DNA of 64,000 nt from Gemmatimonadota bacterium. GTDB taxonomy: Bacteria; Gemmatimonadota; Gemmatimonadetes; Gemmatimonadales; Gemmatimonadaceae. Location: the NCBI GenBank assembly GCA_016191225.1, contig JACPPC010000002.1, positions 1-64,000 on the forward strand. Direction: 5' to 3'. Shown piece after piece: positions 50,736 through 60,502 of this stretch. Positions within the stretch are counted from its first letter, which is position 1; each line of letters starts with the position of its first letter. The notes below the pieces were generated by a model. It did no database searches and was not told the DNA's origin. It saw only the letters and a program-made list of their open reading frames with translations. Both the position numbers and the translations under genes were made by a program.

Positions 50736-51491
50736 TCACGACCCGGGTCGTGCGTACTCGACGCGGGCCAAGCCGACGAGCGAGAGCAGGCGGATGTAGA
50801 TCCAGCCGATGTCGAACTCGAACCAACGGTGGCTGAACTTCGCACTGTGCGGGTCGGCGTGGTGGTTGTTGTGCAACTCCTCACCGGCAATGATGAACGC
50901 GATCGGTGTCATGTTCCGGCTGGCGTCCTTCACGTCGTGGTTCCGGTATCCCAGCGCGTGGCCCATGCCATTGATGATGCCGGCCGCCCAGAAGGGGATC
51001 CACGCCATCTGGACTCCCCACACCACAGGGCCCACCAGCCAGCCGAACAGCCACACGTCCACCAGCGCCATGATCCCGATGCCAAGCCAGTTGCGGTGGC
51101 CGAGCAGGTGCCGCTCCAGCCAGTCGTTCGGTGTCCCCTTGCCGTACTTCTCGAGCACCCCCTCCTGCCGGACAGCGCGCCGGTAGTAGAACGCCCCCTT
51201 CAGTACGATGTTGCGCAGACCCTCCACGAGGGGGCTGTGCGGGTCTCCTTCGCGGTCGGCGAAGGCGTGGTGCTTGCGATGGCAGGCGACCCATTCCTTC
51301 GTCACGATCGCCGTCGTCAGCCACAGCCAGACGCGCATCGGGACGCCTGCCAGCGCATGCAGGCGCACGCTCCGGTGCGTCTGCGCCCGATGCAGGAAGA
51401 TGGTGACGCAGATGTTGGTCAAGTGACCAGCCACGAGAATGAAAACGACCGGCTTCCACCACTCGGTCGCCCAACTGCCGAATTCGGGCAT
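50736..51491 (-). CDS. Fatty acid desaturase (acyl-CoA delta-9 type)
   Basis: His boxes HRAQTHRS, HRKHHAFAD, HNNHHADPHSAKFSHRWFEFDIGW. Confidence 0.92.
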   Translation of the reverse strand: MPEFGSWATEWWKPVVFILVAGHLTNICVTIFLHRAQTHRSVRLHALAGVPMRVWLWLTTAIVTKEWVACHRKHHAFADREGDPHSPLVEGLRNIVLKGAFYYRRAVRQEGVLEKYGKGTPNDWLERHLLGHRNWLGIGIMALVDVWLFGWLVGPVVWGVQMAWIPFWAAGIINGMGHALGYRNHDVKDASRNMTPIAFIIAGEELHNNHHADPHSAKFSHRWFEFDIGWIYIRLLSLVGLARVEYARPGS

Positions 51492-51625
51492 GTCGCGATC
51501 CTGTCGTGCGGAGAGAGAGAACTACCCTGGCGCAGAACTGGGCGCCGGGGTGGCCGCTGACCGCAAGCTACCCGCCGCGACCTCGGGCCGACAGTGAGCG
51601 CTCGCGCTGGCCGCTCGCGCGGCGG

Positions 51626-52290
51626 CTACCGCTGCGCCGGCCGCGCCGCCGAGGGGCGCGTTCGTGGCGCCGGGCGCACCGGCGTGGACCGCGCCGGAGC
51701 CGGCGCCGATCGGCTCGCCGCACCAGGCTGGCGGCTCGAAGGCGCCGAGGCACTCGGCGCCACCGGGCGCCCGAGGCCGGGCGCGCTCGGCCTCGGGCGA
51801 ACCGGCGCGCTCTCGGTCGTGCGCCCCGGCGCAGGCGCCACGGGGCGGGCCGCTGGCGGCCTCCCCGGCGGACGGGCCGGGTTCGGGCGCAGGGGGGCAC
51901 TCTCGAGCGAGCGCGGGGGTGCGTTCGGTCGCACGCGGGCGGGGGCGCTTTCGCTCGGACGCACGCGGGCGGGCACGTTCTCACGCGGCCGCGGCCGGGC
52001 GGGGGCGCTCTCGCTCGGACGCGCGGACGCCGACGGGCGCGGGCGCACCGGTGCGCTCTCGGTCAAGCGCGCGCGGGGGCTCGGGGTCGGGGCCGGCCGG
52101 GTGGGCGTGGCCGACGGCGCGGGCGCGGAGACCGGCGGGGGCACCGGCGCCACGTTCGGCGCGCGCACCGGCGCGCGCACCGGTGCACTCTCACCGGCGC
52201 GCGCGCGCGCGGCGGGCGGGCGCACCGGCCGGAGTGCAGGGGCGGGTGTGGGAGCCGGCGAAGTGAGGGCGCGGCGCGCACCGGGCCGCA
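51626..52290 (-). repeat. Low-complexity tail region with imperfect ESAPxRxRPS repeats
   Basis: ESAPVRAPVRAP, ESAPVRPRPS, ESAPARPRPR, ENVPARVRPS, ESAPARVRPN, ESAPLRPNPA, ESAPVRPRPS. Confidence 0.85.
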
Positions 52291-55054
52291 GCGCGGAAAC
52301 CCCGCGACCAGTGCCTGCGGGTGCGGGAGTCGCCAGGCGGCGCAGCGTGTCGGGGAAGAAGGCGGGCGGCAGCGCGATCGGCTCGATCACCGGGGCGGGA
52401 ATCGCCAGCTCCGGCACGAGGGGGAGGGTCACGCTCTCGACGAACGCCGCGTCGTTGTTCTCCCGCACGACCACCTGGAGCGGCAGGCTCCGGGCACGGG
52501 CCCGGCGAAGCGTCGCGTTCGAAGGCGACACTTCATAGGTGCCCGGGCGCAGTTTGTACGCCTCGAACGAGCCGTCCGAGAACGTGACCACACGGCGCAT
52601 GTCGCGCGTCTCGACGTTGACGACCTCGATTTCGGCGCCGGCCGGCCCGCGCGAGCGGTCTGCGTACTCGACGATGCCGACGATGCCGCCGCCGGGGCGC
52701 ACGGGGATCGACAGCCGCAGGAACGAGTTCGGCCGCGGAACCACGCCCACGATGGCACGCTCGGTCATCCACATCGGATTTGGCAGCGACACCGTGTCGA
52801 CCTCGACCACCGTGGGCACATACGAGAGCAGCGTGCCCATCGTGAACCAGCCGTCTCCATCGGTCGTGACCTGCTGCGACCCGATCGTGACGTGCACGTT
52901 GGGCACGCCGGCCTCGCCGGTGTCGCGCTTGCCGTTGCCGTTCGCGTCCACGAACAGCTCCCCCTCCACGCCACCGTAGCCAAGCCCGCGCCCGTTGGCG
53001 AGGTCATTGCCGACCTGCACACGGCGGCGACCGCCATCGTACTGCGCCGTGCCTGACAGCGTCTGCGCACCCACCACCTGCCCCGCCACTACCTGCGTGG
53101 TGGTCACGAGCTGGAACGACGGCAGGTTCGCCTGCACCTGGAACCTGACGATCGGCGACGAAAGGCTGCGCACCCACAGCACGCCCCCTTCGATGCGGAA
53201 GCGCCGCGAGAAGCTGTTGAACAGGAGGGCGGACACCTGCGCGAGCGAGCCGTCGGCCTCGAACAATGCCGACGCCCGGCCGTACAGCCCGCGCGTGAAC
53301 GTCCACGGCGAGAGCACCGCGCTTTCGACGATCAGTTCCTCCTGCTGCGTCGCGACCGACGGACCGCTTCCCGCCAGCGCCGTCTGGCCGAAGATCAGTG
53401 ACCCCTGCACGCGCGCTGGCCCGCGCGTCGCGGAAGCGGTGAGCTGCTCGCTCGTCGTCGCCACGCCGGCGCGCTCCTCGCGCCACAGCGTCGCCGCACC
53501 CCACCAGCCACGCCGGGCCTCGTACGGACGCCAGAAGAGCCGGGCGTCGACGCGCGACGAGGCCCGGTTCACGTTCACGAACTGGCTCGACGCGCTCGTG
53601 TCGAATCGCGTTGCTCCCACGGTCACCCGGAAGTCCAGGTTCGGCTGGAAGTCGAACTCGCCGCGGGTCAGGCCACCCGCCACGTGCTCGGCGGTCAGGT
53701 TGAGGCTGCGAATGATGCCCACGCTCGCCAGCGCGAACGGATTCGAGAACCGCGTACCGTCGCGCAACGCGAATTCGTTCGTGCCCCCGTGCACCGTCAG
53801 CCAGTCGGTGACACCGTAGCGCAGGTCCACCGTGCCGGTGCGGTCGCACTGCTCGAAGCGGCAGGCACCGGCGGCGGCCACATACTCGAGCTTCCCCCGC
53901 GGCAACCGCTCGAACGGCACGACCACGTTCTCGCGCCAGCGGCGTGAGGCCCCGCCGGGGCCGTACGCGAGCAGCTCGATCTCGTTCGGCCCGTAACTCG
54001 TGGGAACGTTGAACCGCCATGCCCCCTGCGCGTCGGGGCGCACGGTGCCGACTGGAGCGCCATACCGCTGGATCTCGAGCTCCCACCCCGCCGGCAGCCG
54101 TCCCTGCAACCATTCGTCCGCGTAGTCCGCCGCGCGGAAGTACGGCACGTTCGTGACCATCGCACCGGTGATCGCCCGCGGCCGGCGTCCGCTCGTGTTC
54201 ACGGAGCCCAGGCCCAGCTGCCGAACCCAGCGGCGGTCCTGCCAGGCGCGCGTCCAGTTCCACGTCGTCTCTCCTCGGCTGAAGGGCTCCGTCCCCGACT
54301 GTTGCTGCTGCAGTTCCACGCCGCCGCCGAACAGTTGCGCCCCGAGCGCCAGGCGCGCCGACGAAAGGCGCGACGGCTGGTCGAGCGGCGACAGGAACGA
54401 CCAGTCGAGTACTGCGCCGTCGAACACCCGTGGCCGGTCCTCCGTGACGGCGAACGGCGGCGGCGCGCCCGCGGTGCGCCAGGCCAGCGTGCGCTGGCGC
54501 ACCCGCTCGAGGCGCCGGAGCACGGGCATTTCGCGCACACCCATGAATGTCACGGTCAGCGAACCCAGGTCCACATCGGCGCGCACACGGAGCGCGCGCG
54601 CCAGCAGTGCCGGCGTGGCGTACAGCTCGCCCTGCTGCCAAGCCACGTCCGCATTCCGGAACGACACCACGCTGTCACGCCCCTCCAGCCGCCGCGTGTC
54701 CGTGTTGAAGCCGACCGGCGGCAGCTCCGGGTCCACGAGCCCGGCCAGCCGCCGCCCGGGAACGTCCACGGTCATCGCGATCTCGAGCATGCCGAACACC
54801 TGCCGCACGGGCAGCAGCAGCATCGTGTCGCGCCCCAGCCCCACCAAGGTCGCCTGCGGGCCGTTCTCGATCACCACGCGCACCACGGCGTCGGCGTCCG
54901 CGCTGTCCTCGAGCGCCCAGGCCGGCCGCGCCGGCGGTGCCAGCGGCGGCGTCGCCACCGGGCGGCCGCGAACCGGCGGCTGCGCCGCAGCGCGCGCCAG
55001 CGGCGGGAGAGTCGCGGCGGCAGCCAGCAGCAGGCAGGCGAGGCGCGCGCGCAT
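51626..55054 (-). CDS. Usher-like outer-membrane protein with long Pro/Arg/Ser/Ala-rich C-terminal tail
   Basis: Signal peptide; PVGTVRPDAQGAWRFNVPTSYGPNEIELLAYGPGGASRRWRENVVVPFERLPRGKLEYVAAAG, VTDWLTVHGGTNEF, VFVDANGNGKRDTGEAGVPNVHV-type domain; tail with ESAPVRPRPS repeats. Confidence 0.72.
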   Translation of the reverse strand: MRARLACLLLAAAATLPPLARAAAQPPVRGRPVATPPLAPPARPAWALEDSADADAVVRVVIENGPQATLVGLGRDTMLLLPVRQVFGMLEIAMTVDVPGRRLAGLVDPELPPVGFNTDTRRLEGRDSVVSFRNADVAWQQGELYATPALLARALRVRADVDLGSLTVTFMGVREMPVLRRLERVRQRTLAWRTAGAPPPFAVTEDRPRVFDGAVLDWSFLSPLDQPSRLSSARLALGAQLFGGGVELQQQQSGTEPFSRGETTWNWTRAWQDRRWVRQLGLGSVNTSGRRPRAITGAMVTNVPYFRAADYADEWLQGRLPAGWELEIQRYGAPVGTVRPDAQGAWRFNVPTSYGPNEIELLAYGPGGASRRWRENVVVPFERLPRGKLEYVAAAGACRFEQCDRTGTVDLRYGVTDWLTVHGGTNEFALRDGTRFSNPFALASVGIIRSLNLTAEHVAGGLTRGEFDFQPNLDFRVTVGATRFDTSASSQFVNVNRASSRVDARLFWRPYEARRGWWGAATLWREERAGVATTSEQLTASATRGPARVQGSLIFGQTALAGSGPSVATQQEELIVESAVLSPWTFTRGLYGRASALFEADGSLAQVSALLFNSFSRRFRIEGGVLWVRSLSSPIVRFQVQANLPSFQLVTTTQVVAGQVVGAQTLSGTAQYDGGRRRVQVGNDLANGRGLGYGGVEGELFVDANGNGKRDTGEAGVPNVHVTIGSQQVTTDGDGWFTMGTLLSYVPTVVEVDTVSLPNPMWMTERAIVGVVPRPNSFLRLSIPVRPGGGIVGIVEYADRSRGPAGAEIEVVNVETRDMRRVVTFSDGSFEAYKLRPGTYEVSPSNATLRRARARSLPLQVVVRENNDAAFVESVTLPLVPELAIPAPVIEPIALPPAFFPDTLRRLATPAPAGTGRGVSALRPGARRALTSPAPTPAPALRPVRPPAARARAGESAPVRAPVRAPNVAPVPPPVSAPAPSATPTRPAPTPSPRARLTESAPVRPRPSASARPSESAPARPRPRENVPARVRPSESAPARVRPNAPPRSLESAPLRPNPARPPGRPPAARPVAPAPGRTTESAPVRPRPSAPGLGRPVAPSASAPSSRQPGAASRSAPAPARSTPVRPAPRTRPSAARPAQR

Positions 55055-55057
55055 TGG

Positions 55058-55900
55058 CTACGGCACCGTGACCTGCGTGCGGGCCCGCGCCTCGGGCGCC
55101 GGCAGGACGTCGGCGGTGCGCAGGTCGGTCCGCACCGGCGACAGCGTCGCGACCAAGGTGTACGTCCCGGCGGCCAGCTTCTCGAGAGGCCATGCCAGCC
55201 GGCGCCGGTAGCTCTTCTGGTAGATCGACATCGCCACCGTCCACTCGCGCACCGGGCGCTGCCGGGCGTCGAGCAGCGCGAAGGTCGCCGTGCCAAGCCA
55301 CGACGCGTTCCCGCCGCGCGACAGCACCGCCCGGGCCCGCAGCGTGTCGCCGGCAGCGACGGCGGTGAGCGTGTCCATCGAAATCGAGGTGGTGACGGCG
55401 CCCTTGCGGTACCAGAGCGGGATGCTCGTCACGATCGCGAAGCTCACACCCACCTGGGTGCCCTCACCGGCCTTGGTGGTGTCCGGCAGCCGCTTCGCGG
55501 TGGCGAGGAAGCGCGCCCAGTATTCGCCGTCCGGCAGCGCGGGGGTCGGCGACGCGAACAATCGCACCGTCTGCGACTGGCCGGGCGCGAGCACGACCCG
55601 CCGCGGGAAGACTCGGATGAACCGCGCCGCGGACGGCGCCTCGGCCGAGAGGCTTTCCGGCGCGAACGACGGCACCATTGGCGACTCGTTCGTGTCCGTC
55701 GTCGAGTAGCCGTAACGCAGGTCGACCGTCACTTCCTCCGTGGCCGTGCTGGTGTTCGCGAGCATCACCTCGGCCGTGCGCGTCCGCGTGTCCATGAAGA
55801 TCGCCAGCGGCGACACGAGCACCGCGCGGGCGATGCCCGACAGGGTGACGGCGGCGACAAGCGCGACGAGGGCCCCGAGGCGGAGGCGGCGGCGCGTCAT
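55058..55900 (-). CDS. Periplasmic chaperone-like (PapD-like fold) protein
   Basis: VSPLAIFMDTRTRTAEVMLANTSTATEEVTVDLRYG...RFIRVFPRRVVLAPGQSQTVRLFA resembles pilus-assembly chaperone N-domain. Confidence 0.75.
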   Translation of the reverse strand: MTRRRLRLGALVALVAAVTLSGIARAVLVSPLAIFMDTRTRTAEVMLANTSTATEEVTVDLRYGYSTTDTNESPMVPSFAPESLSAEAPSAARFIRVFPRRVVLAPGQSQTVRLFASPTPALPDGEYWARFLATAKRLPDTTKAGEGTQVGVSFAIVTSIPLWYRKGAVTTSISMDTLTAVAAGDTLRARAVLSRGGNASWLGTATFALLDARQRPVREWTVAMSIYQKSYRRRLAWPLEKLAAGTYTLVATLSPVRTDLRTADVLPAPEARARTQVTVP

Positions 55901-56415
55901 GGGCAGCTCGCCCCCGTGTACACCACGTGCGCCACCACCGTGCCGGCATACGCGCCGCGGCGCTGTGTCGGGCGCGGCTGCACGAGTCCGCCCAGGAAGA
56001 GGAAGAGCGAGCCGGTCGCCGGATCCAGGCAGCCGAGCTTGATCGCGTTCGGGTCGAACCGCGTCCCCGCCGACGGGTCGAAGGTCGGCGACAGGAGCGC
56101 GTCGCTCGTCGAGTACTGCACGGGCATGAACACGCCTCCGGTCGTCAGGATCACGGTCGGCAGCGTGAGGGTGATGCGGACCTGCTTCCCCCTGTCGCCG
56201 CGGAACTCCAGCACGCCTCCGCTGGCGGTCGCCGCGTCGACCGGCTTGACCAGTCCCGGCAGCACCGACCCGAAGTCGAGCGCCCGGAGCGGCACGATCG
56301 TGATGGGTGCCTGCGCCAATGCCGCTGCCCCGCCGGCCAGGAATCCGGCGAACACGGCCACGAGGCGCGCGACGGCTGCGCGACCGCGGACCAAGGTGAG
56401 TAGCGGGCGGGGCAA
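55897..56415 (-). CDS. DUF4402-like secreted structural protein
   Basis: Signal peptide; ITIVPLRALDFGSVLPGLVKPVDAATASGGVLEFRGDRGKQVRITLTLP; ATGA overlap with chaperone gene. Confidence 0.72.
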   Translation of the reverse strand: MPRPLLTLVRGRAAVARLVAVFAGFLAGGAAALAQAPITIVPLRALDFGSVLPGLVKPVDAATASGGVLEFRGDRGKQVRITLTLPTVILTTGGVFMPVQYSTSDALLSPTFDPSAGTRFDPNAIKLGCLDPATGSLFLFLGGLVQPRPTQRRGAYAGTVVAHVVYTGASCP

Positions 56416-56544
56416 GGGGAGGCTGGGTGGTGGGGTCCGTATAACCCAATGGTCGGCCCAAGCACGCTGCTGCCTGAGCCGACCACTGGAATTCGCGTCA
56501 CACGGTCTCGCCGTCCGCGCCCGTCGGGCGCGGACGTGGGCAGG

Positions 56545-57060
56545 TCACGGGCCGTAGGTGACCGTGATCGTCAGCGTGCCGCTGAAGCTGCCGTTCGAGG
56601 TCCCCGCCGTGGTCGTCAGCCGGCCGCCGACCGCGTAGCAGAGGATGCCGCCGGAGCCGAGGTTCGTGCTCAGCGCGCCGCCGGTCACGTCCACCGGCGT
56701 GACGCCCGAGCGATCACACGAGCCCGATGGGATGTTCTTCGTCCCGACCGACGAGGAGAGAATGCTGTACACCGGCGCCGTGCCAGGGCCCGTGAACGTC
56801 ACGGTGAGCGGGAAGGTGACGGTGACGTTGGCACTCGCAGCGCCGACGACTTCGATGAGACCGGTCGTCGCCGCGTTGAACGCGACGTCGGTGACCGACG
56901 GCTTGGTCACGGCCCCGAAGTTGAGCCCGGCCGGGCTCGTGATGCTGATCGCCGGGTTGACCGCAGCGGTCACGGCCATCTGGGCACCGGCCACCGACGA
57001 CGCGGCGACGAGTGCGGCTCCGAGCAGTGACGCCCGCAGGGTGAACGGAAGGCTACGCAT
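56545..57060 (-). CDS. DUF4402-like secreted structural protein
   Basis: ISITSPAGLNFGAVTKPSVTDVAFNAATTGLIEVVGAASANVTVTFPLTVTFTGPG...SNGSFSGTLTITVTYGP. Confidence 0.75.
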   Translation of the reverse strand: MRSLPFTLRASLLGAALVAASSVAGAQMAVTAAVNPAISITSPAGLNFGAVTKPSVTDVAFNAATTGLIEVVGAASANVTVTFPLTVTFTGPGTAPVYSILSSSVGTKNIPSGSCDRSGVTPVDVTGGALSTNLGSGGILCYAVGGRLTTTAGTSNGSFSGTLTITVTYGP

Positions 57061-57226
57061 GGACCTGACTCCTTGGAAATATCCGGGGGACAAGCGGAGG
57101 GCAGAGAATGCTCCGAAGCCATGTGTGTCGCAAGATCGTTGCCGCGGAGTCGCGCCGAAGTGCATGAAATCGAGCCGGTTATGCCTGCTCGTCCGGGGTG
57201 ACATGGCGCACACGGCCTGCCGGAGC

Positions 57227-57250
57227 TGTGATGGCCCGTACTACATCACA
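57227..57250. promoter_or_regulatory. Inverted repeat upstream of the chaperone-usher-like operon
   Basis: tgtgatg-N10-catcaca, perfect 7-bp arms. Confidence 0.35.
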
Positions 57251-57519
57251 AAAATGCCGTTGCAGGTCGTGACTGTGGGCAAGTCGTCTTCGCCGGCTGA
57301 TCACGTAAGCCACGCAACCACATGCACGAAGGGATCAGGCGCCTCTCGCGCGGCGCTAGGACTGGCTCCGGCGGGCCCGGCCTGCGAAAGGACATCCTGG
57401 CCGAGCGCCGCGACGCGTTTCTCGACAACCGACCCGCGCTCGATATTTGGCGCTGTCTTGCCTTTCCCAGGAGTGTGTGGCGCCTCGGACGCGACGCTCT
57501 GTGGCGCCCATGCCACAGC

Positions 57520-58974
57520 CTACAGCTGCTTCACCTCGGCCACGAGCTTCGTCAGTGACGTCTTGGCGTCGCCGAACAGCATGCTCGTCTTCGGGTCGTA
57601 GAACAGCTCGTTCTCGATCCCGGCGAAGCCGGCCGCCATGCCTCGCTTCAGCACGATGATGCTTTTCGCCACGTCGGCGTTCAGGATCGGCATCCCGTAG
57701 ATCGGCGATCCTTTGTCGTGCTTCGCCGCCGGGTTCACTACGTCGTTGGCGCCGATCACAAGGGCCACGTCCGCGGTCGCGAACTCGTCGTTGATCTCGT
57801 CCATGTCGAACAGCTTGTCGTAGGGCACGTTCGACTCGGCGAGCAGCACGTTCATGTGGCCCGGCATGCGGCCGGCCACGGGGTGGATCGCGTACTTCAC
57901 CTCACCCCCCTTCTTCTCGATCAGCTCGGCGAGCTCGCGCACGGTGTGCTGTGCCTGGGCCACCGCCATCCCGTACCCGGGGATCACGATGACCTTGCTC
58001 GCGTAGCCCAGCTGGATCGCGGCGTCCTCGGCGGAGATGCTCTTCACGCTCAGTCCCGCCGTGCTCCGGGCCGACGACTCGGGCGGCGTGCCGAAGGCCC
58101 CGAAGATGACGTTGCCGAACGAGCGGTTCATCGCCTTCGACATGATGATCGACAGGATGAAGCCGCCCGCGCCCTCGAGGGCGCCAGCGATGATCAGCAC
58201 CGTGTTGCCGATCGCGAAGCCGGTCGCGGCGGCCGCCAGGCCCGCGTACGAGTTCAGCAATGACACCACGACCGGCATGTCAGCCCCGCCGATCGGCAGC
58301 ACGAGCGAGATGCCGATCGCGAACGAGAGCGCGGACATCGTCCAGAACGCCCACGCGGCCGACGGGTCGAACACGAGGTACACGAGCAGCCCCGCCGTGC
58401 CCGCCAACGCGGCGATGTTCACCGCGTTCTGGCCGGGATAGGTAAGCGGCCGGCCCGGGATGAACTCCTGCAGCTTGCCGAACGCCATGAACGAGCCCGT
58501 CACCGTCAGCGAGCCGAACAGCACCTCGAAGCCGAGCGCCCCCATCTCGAAGCGCGGGATCACCCCCGCAACGCCGGTCGCGTCGGGCGCGGTGCGGTGC
58601 AGGTACTCGGCGATTCCCACCAGGCTCGCCGCGAGCGCACCGAACATGTGCGACACGGCGATCTGCTGCGGCACCGCCGTCATCGGGACCTTCGTGCCGA
58701 GTGGATAGCCGATCAGGGATCCCACAGCGAGCCCCGCGATGATCCACTGGTACTCGACGATCTCGTTCACGATCAGCGTGCCGACGATCGCGAGCAGCAT
58801 GCCGGCTGCGGCCTGCTGCATGCCGCGGCGGGCACTGTCGGGCTTGGTGAGCGACTTGAGGCCGAGGATGAAGAAGACCGCCGCCGCGAAGTAGCTCCCC
58901 TGCGTCAGCAGGGTGCGGGCCAGCGCGCCCGCCCCCGCCGACCCGGCGGCGTCGATCAGCGTCGAGAGAGTCAC
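57520..58974 (-). CDS. pntB: NAD(P) transhydrogenase subunit beta
   Basis: VIVIPGYGMAVAQAQHTVRELAELIEKKGGEVKYAIHPVAGRMPGHMNVLLAESNVPYDKLFDMDEIN. Confidence 0.95.
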   Translation of the reverse strand: MTLSTLIDAAGSAGAGALARTLLTQGSYFAAAVFFILGLKSLTKPDSARRGMQQAAAGMLLAIVGTLIVNEIVEYQWIIAGLAVGSLIGYPLGTKVPMTAVPQQIAVSHMFGALAASLVGIAEYLHRTAPDATGVAGVIPRFEMGALGFEVLFGSLTVTGSFMAFGKLQEFIPGRPLTYPGQNAVNIAALAGTAGLLVYLVFDPSAAWAFWTMSALSFAIGISLVLPIGGADMPVVVSLLNSYAGLAAAATGFAIGNTVLIIAGALEGAGGFILSIIMSKAMNRSFGNVIFGAFGTPPESSARSTAGLSVKSISAEDAAIQLGYASKVIVIPGYGMAVAQAQHTVRELAELIEKKGGEVKYAIHPVAGRMPGHMNVLLAESNVPYDKLFDMDEINDEFATADVALVIGANDVVNPAAKHDKGSPIYGMPILNADVAKSIIVLKRGMAAGFAGIENELFYDPKTSMLFGDAKTSLTKLVAEVKQL

Positions 58975-59279
58975 GGTGCGTCGCCCGCCGTCTTCGTGTC
59001 CGCCCGCTTGAACATGTGGAGCATCCGGTCAGTGATCCCGAAGCCGCCCACGACGTTGATCGTCGCGCAGGTGACCGCCACGAAGCCGAGGATCGACGTC
59101 AGCGTCGAGTGACGCGAGCCGGCCACCACCAGGGCGCCCACGATCGAGATCGCCGAGATCGCGTTTGTCGCGGACATGAGCGGCGTGTGCAGCAGCGGCG
59201 GCACGCGCGTGAGGATGCTGAAGCCGACGAAGCCGGCGAGGATAAAGACGTACAGCTGCAGGATGATCGTGAGCGTCAT
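58971..59279 (-). CDS. NAD(P) transhydrogenase alpha2 (membrane) subunit
   Basis: FVGFSILTRVPPLLHTPLMSATNAISAISIVGALV. Confidence 0.93.
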   Translation of the reverse strand: MTLTIILQLYVFILAGFVGFSILTRVPPLLHTPLMSATNAISAISIVGALVVAGSRHSTLTSILGFVAVTCATINVVGGFGITDRMLHMFKRADTKTAGDAP

Positions 59280-59295
59280 CGTGGGGTCCGGGGAA

Positions 59296-60405
59296 TCAGG
59301 GGCGCACCTGGCCGCCGTGGGTCACGGCCATCGGGCCCGTGATCTCGTCGGCGAGGTCGATCGTGAGCCCCTGGTCCTTGGGGGCGAGGTGCTGGAGCAG
59401 CTCGAGCACGTTGCGGCTGAACATCGCGCTGGCGTGGGTCGGCAGGGTGCTGGGCAGGTTGAGTGGGCCCATGATCGTCACGCCGTGCCGGGTGACGGTC
59501 TCGCCGGGGACGGTGATGGCGCAGTTGCCCCCGGATTCCGCCGCGAGGTCCACCAGCACGGCGCCCGCCTTCATGGTCCGCACCATCTCCTCGGCGATCA
59601 GCACCGGGGCGCGCTTGCCGGGAATCGCCGCCGTGGTGATCACCAGGTCCATCTCCGGCAGCACCGCGGCGATCGCCGCCTGGGTGCGCGCTTGCGCGTC
59701 CGCGGCTTGCTCCTTCGCGTACCCGCCGGCGGTTTCCGCCGCCCCGGCGGCGAGCTCCGCCGCGATGAACTTCGCCCCCAGCGAGTGCACCTGCTCCTTC
59801 ACCGCCGCGCGCACGTCGAAGGCGCTCACCACCGCGCCGAGGCGGCGGGCCGTCGCGATCGCCTGCAGTCCGGCCACGCCGGCGCCGAGCACGAAGGCCT
59901 TGGCCGGGGGGATGTTCCCCGCAGCCGTGGTGAGCATCGGCAGGAAGCGCGGCAGGGCGCCGGCGGCCAGCAGGACCGCCTTGTACCCCGCCACCGTCGC
60001 CTGCGACGACAACACGTCCATGCTCTGCGCGCGCGAGATGCGCGGCACTCGCTCGAGGGCCAGCGCGGTGACCTGGCGCTCGGCCAGCCGCGCCAGAAGG
60101 TCGGCGCTCTGGCCGGCCGGCAGCAGCGAGACGAGTACGGTGCCTGCCGAAAGTCGCGCCGCCTCGTCGAGGGTCGGTTTCTGCACCTTGCAGACCACGG
60201 CGGCGCCGGCACACGCCTCGGCCGCATCGGCGGCAATTGTCGCGCCGGCCTTGACGTACAGGGCATCGGCGAATCCGGCGGCGGCGCCGGCGTCGTGCTC
60301 GACGGCCACCGTGGCGCCAGCCTTCAGCAGCCTGACGACGCTGTCGGGAACGACGGCGACGCGCTGCTCGCGCTCGGCGGTCTCCTTCAGGACTGCAACG
60401 CGCAT
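59296..60405 (-). CDS. pntA: NAD(P) transhydrogenase alpha1 (NAD-binding) subunit
   Basis: MRVAVLKETAEREQRVAVVPDSVVRLLKAGATVAVEHDAGAAAGF; VLGAGVAGLQAIATARRLGAVVSAFDVRAAVKEQVHSLGAKF. Confidence 0.94.
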   Translation of the reverse strand: MRVAVLKETAEREQRVAVVPDSVVRLLKAGATVAVEHDAGAAAGFADALYVKAGATIAADAAEACAGAAVVCKVQKPTLDEAARLSAGTVLVSLLPAGQSADLLARLAERQVTALALERVPRISRAQSMDVLSSQATVAGYKAVLLAAGALPRFLPMLTTAAGNIPPAKAFVLGAGVAGLQAIATARRLGAVVSAFDVRAAVKEQVHSLGAKFIAAELAAGAAETAGGYAKEQAADAQARTQAAIAAVLPEMDLVITTAAIPGKRAPVLIAEEMVRTMKAGAVLVDLAAESGGNCAITVPGETVTRHGVTIMGPLNLPSTLPTHASAMFSRNVLELLQHLAPKDQGLTIDLADEITGPMAVTHGGQVRP

Positions 60406-60502
60406 GCGATCGGGGATCGAGGCTCGGGCGGGACATGGCACAACCGGCGGGGGCACCCGCGCGCCACCCGACGTGGCCGCCCGGAAGCGGCCCGCGCGGG
60501 AT

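Noticed and set aside
54302-56557. 751-aa plus-strand ORF
   Set aside because: Antisense to usher/chaperone/DUF4402-like genes; no family signal.
57227-57250. CRP binding site
   Set aside because: Half-sites TGTGA/TCACA are 14 nt apart rather than 6, so it is not a standard CRP site; kept only as a generic inverted repeat.
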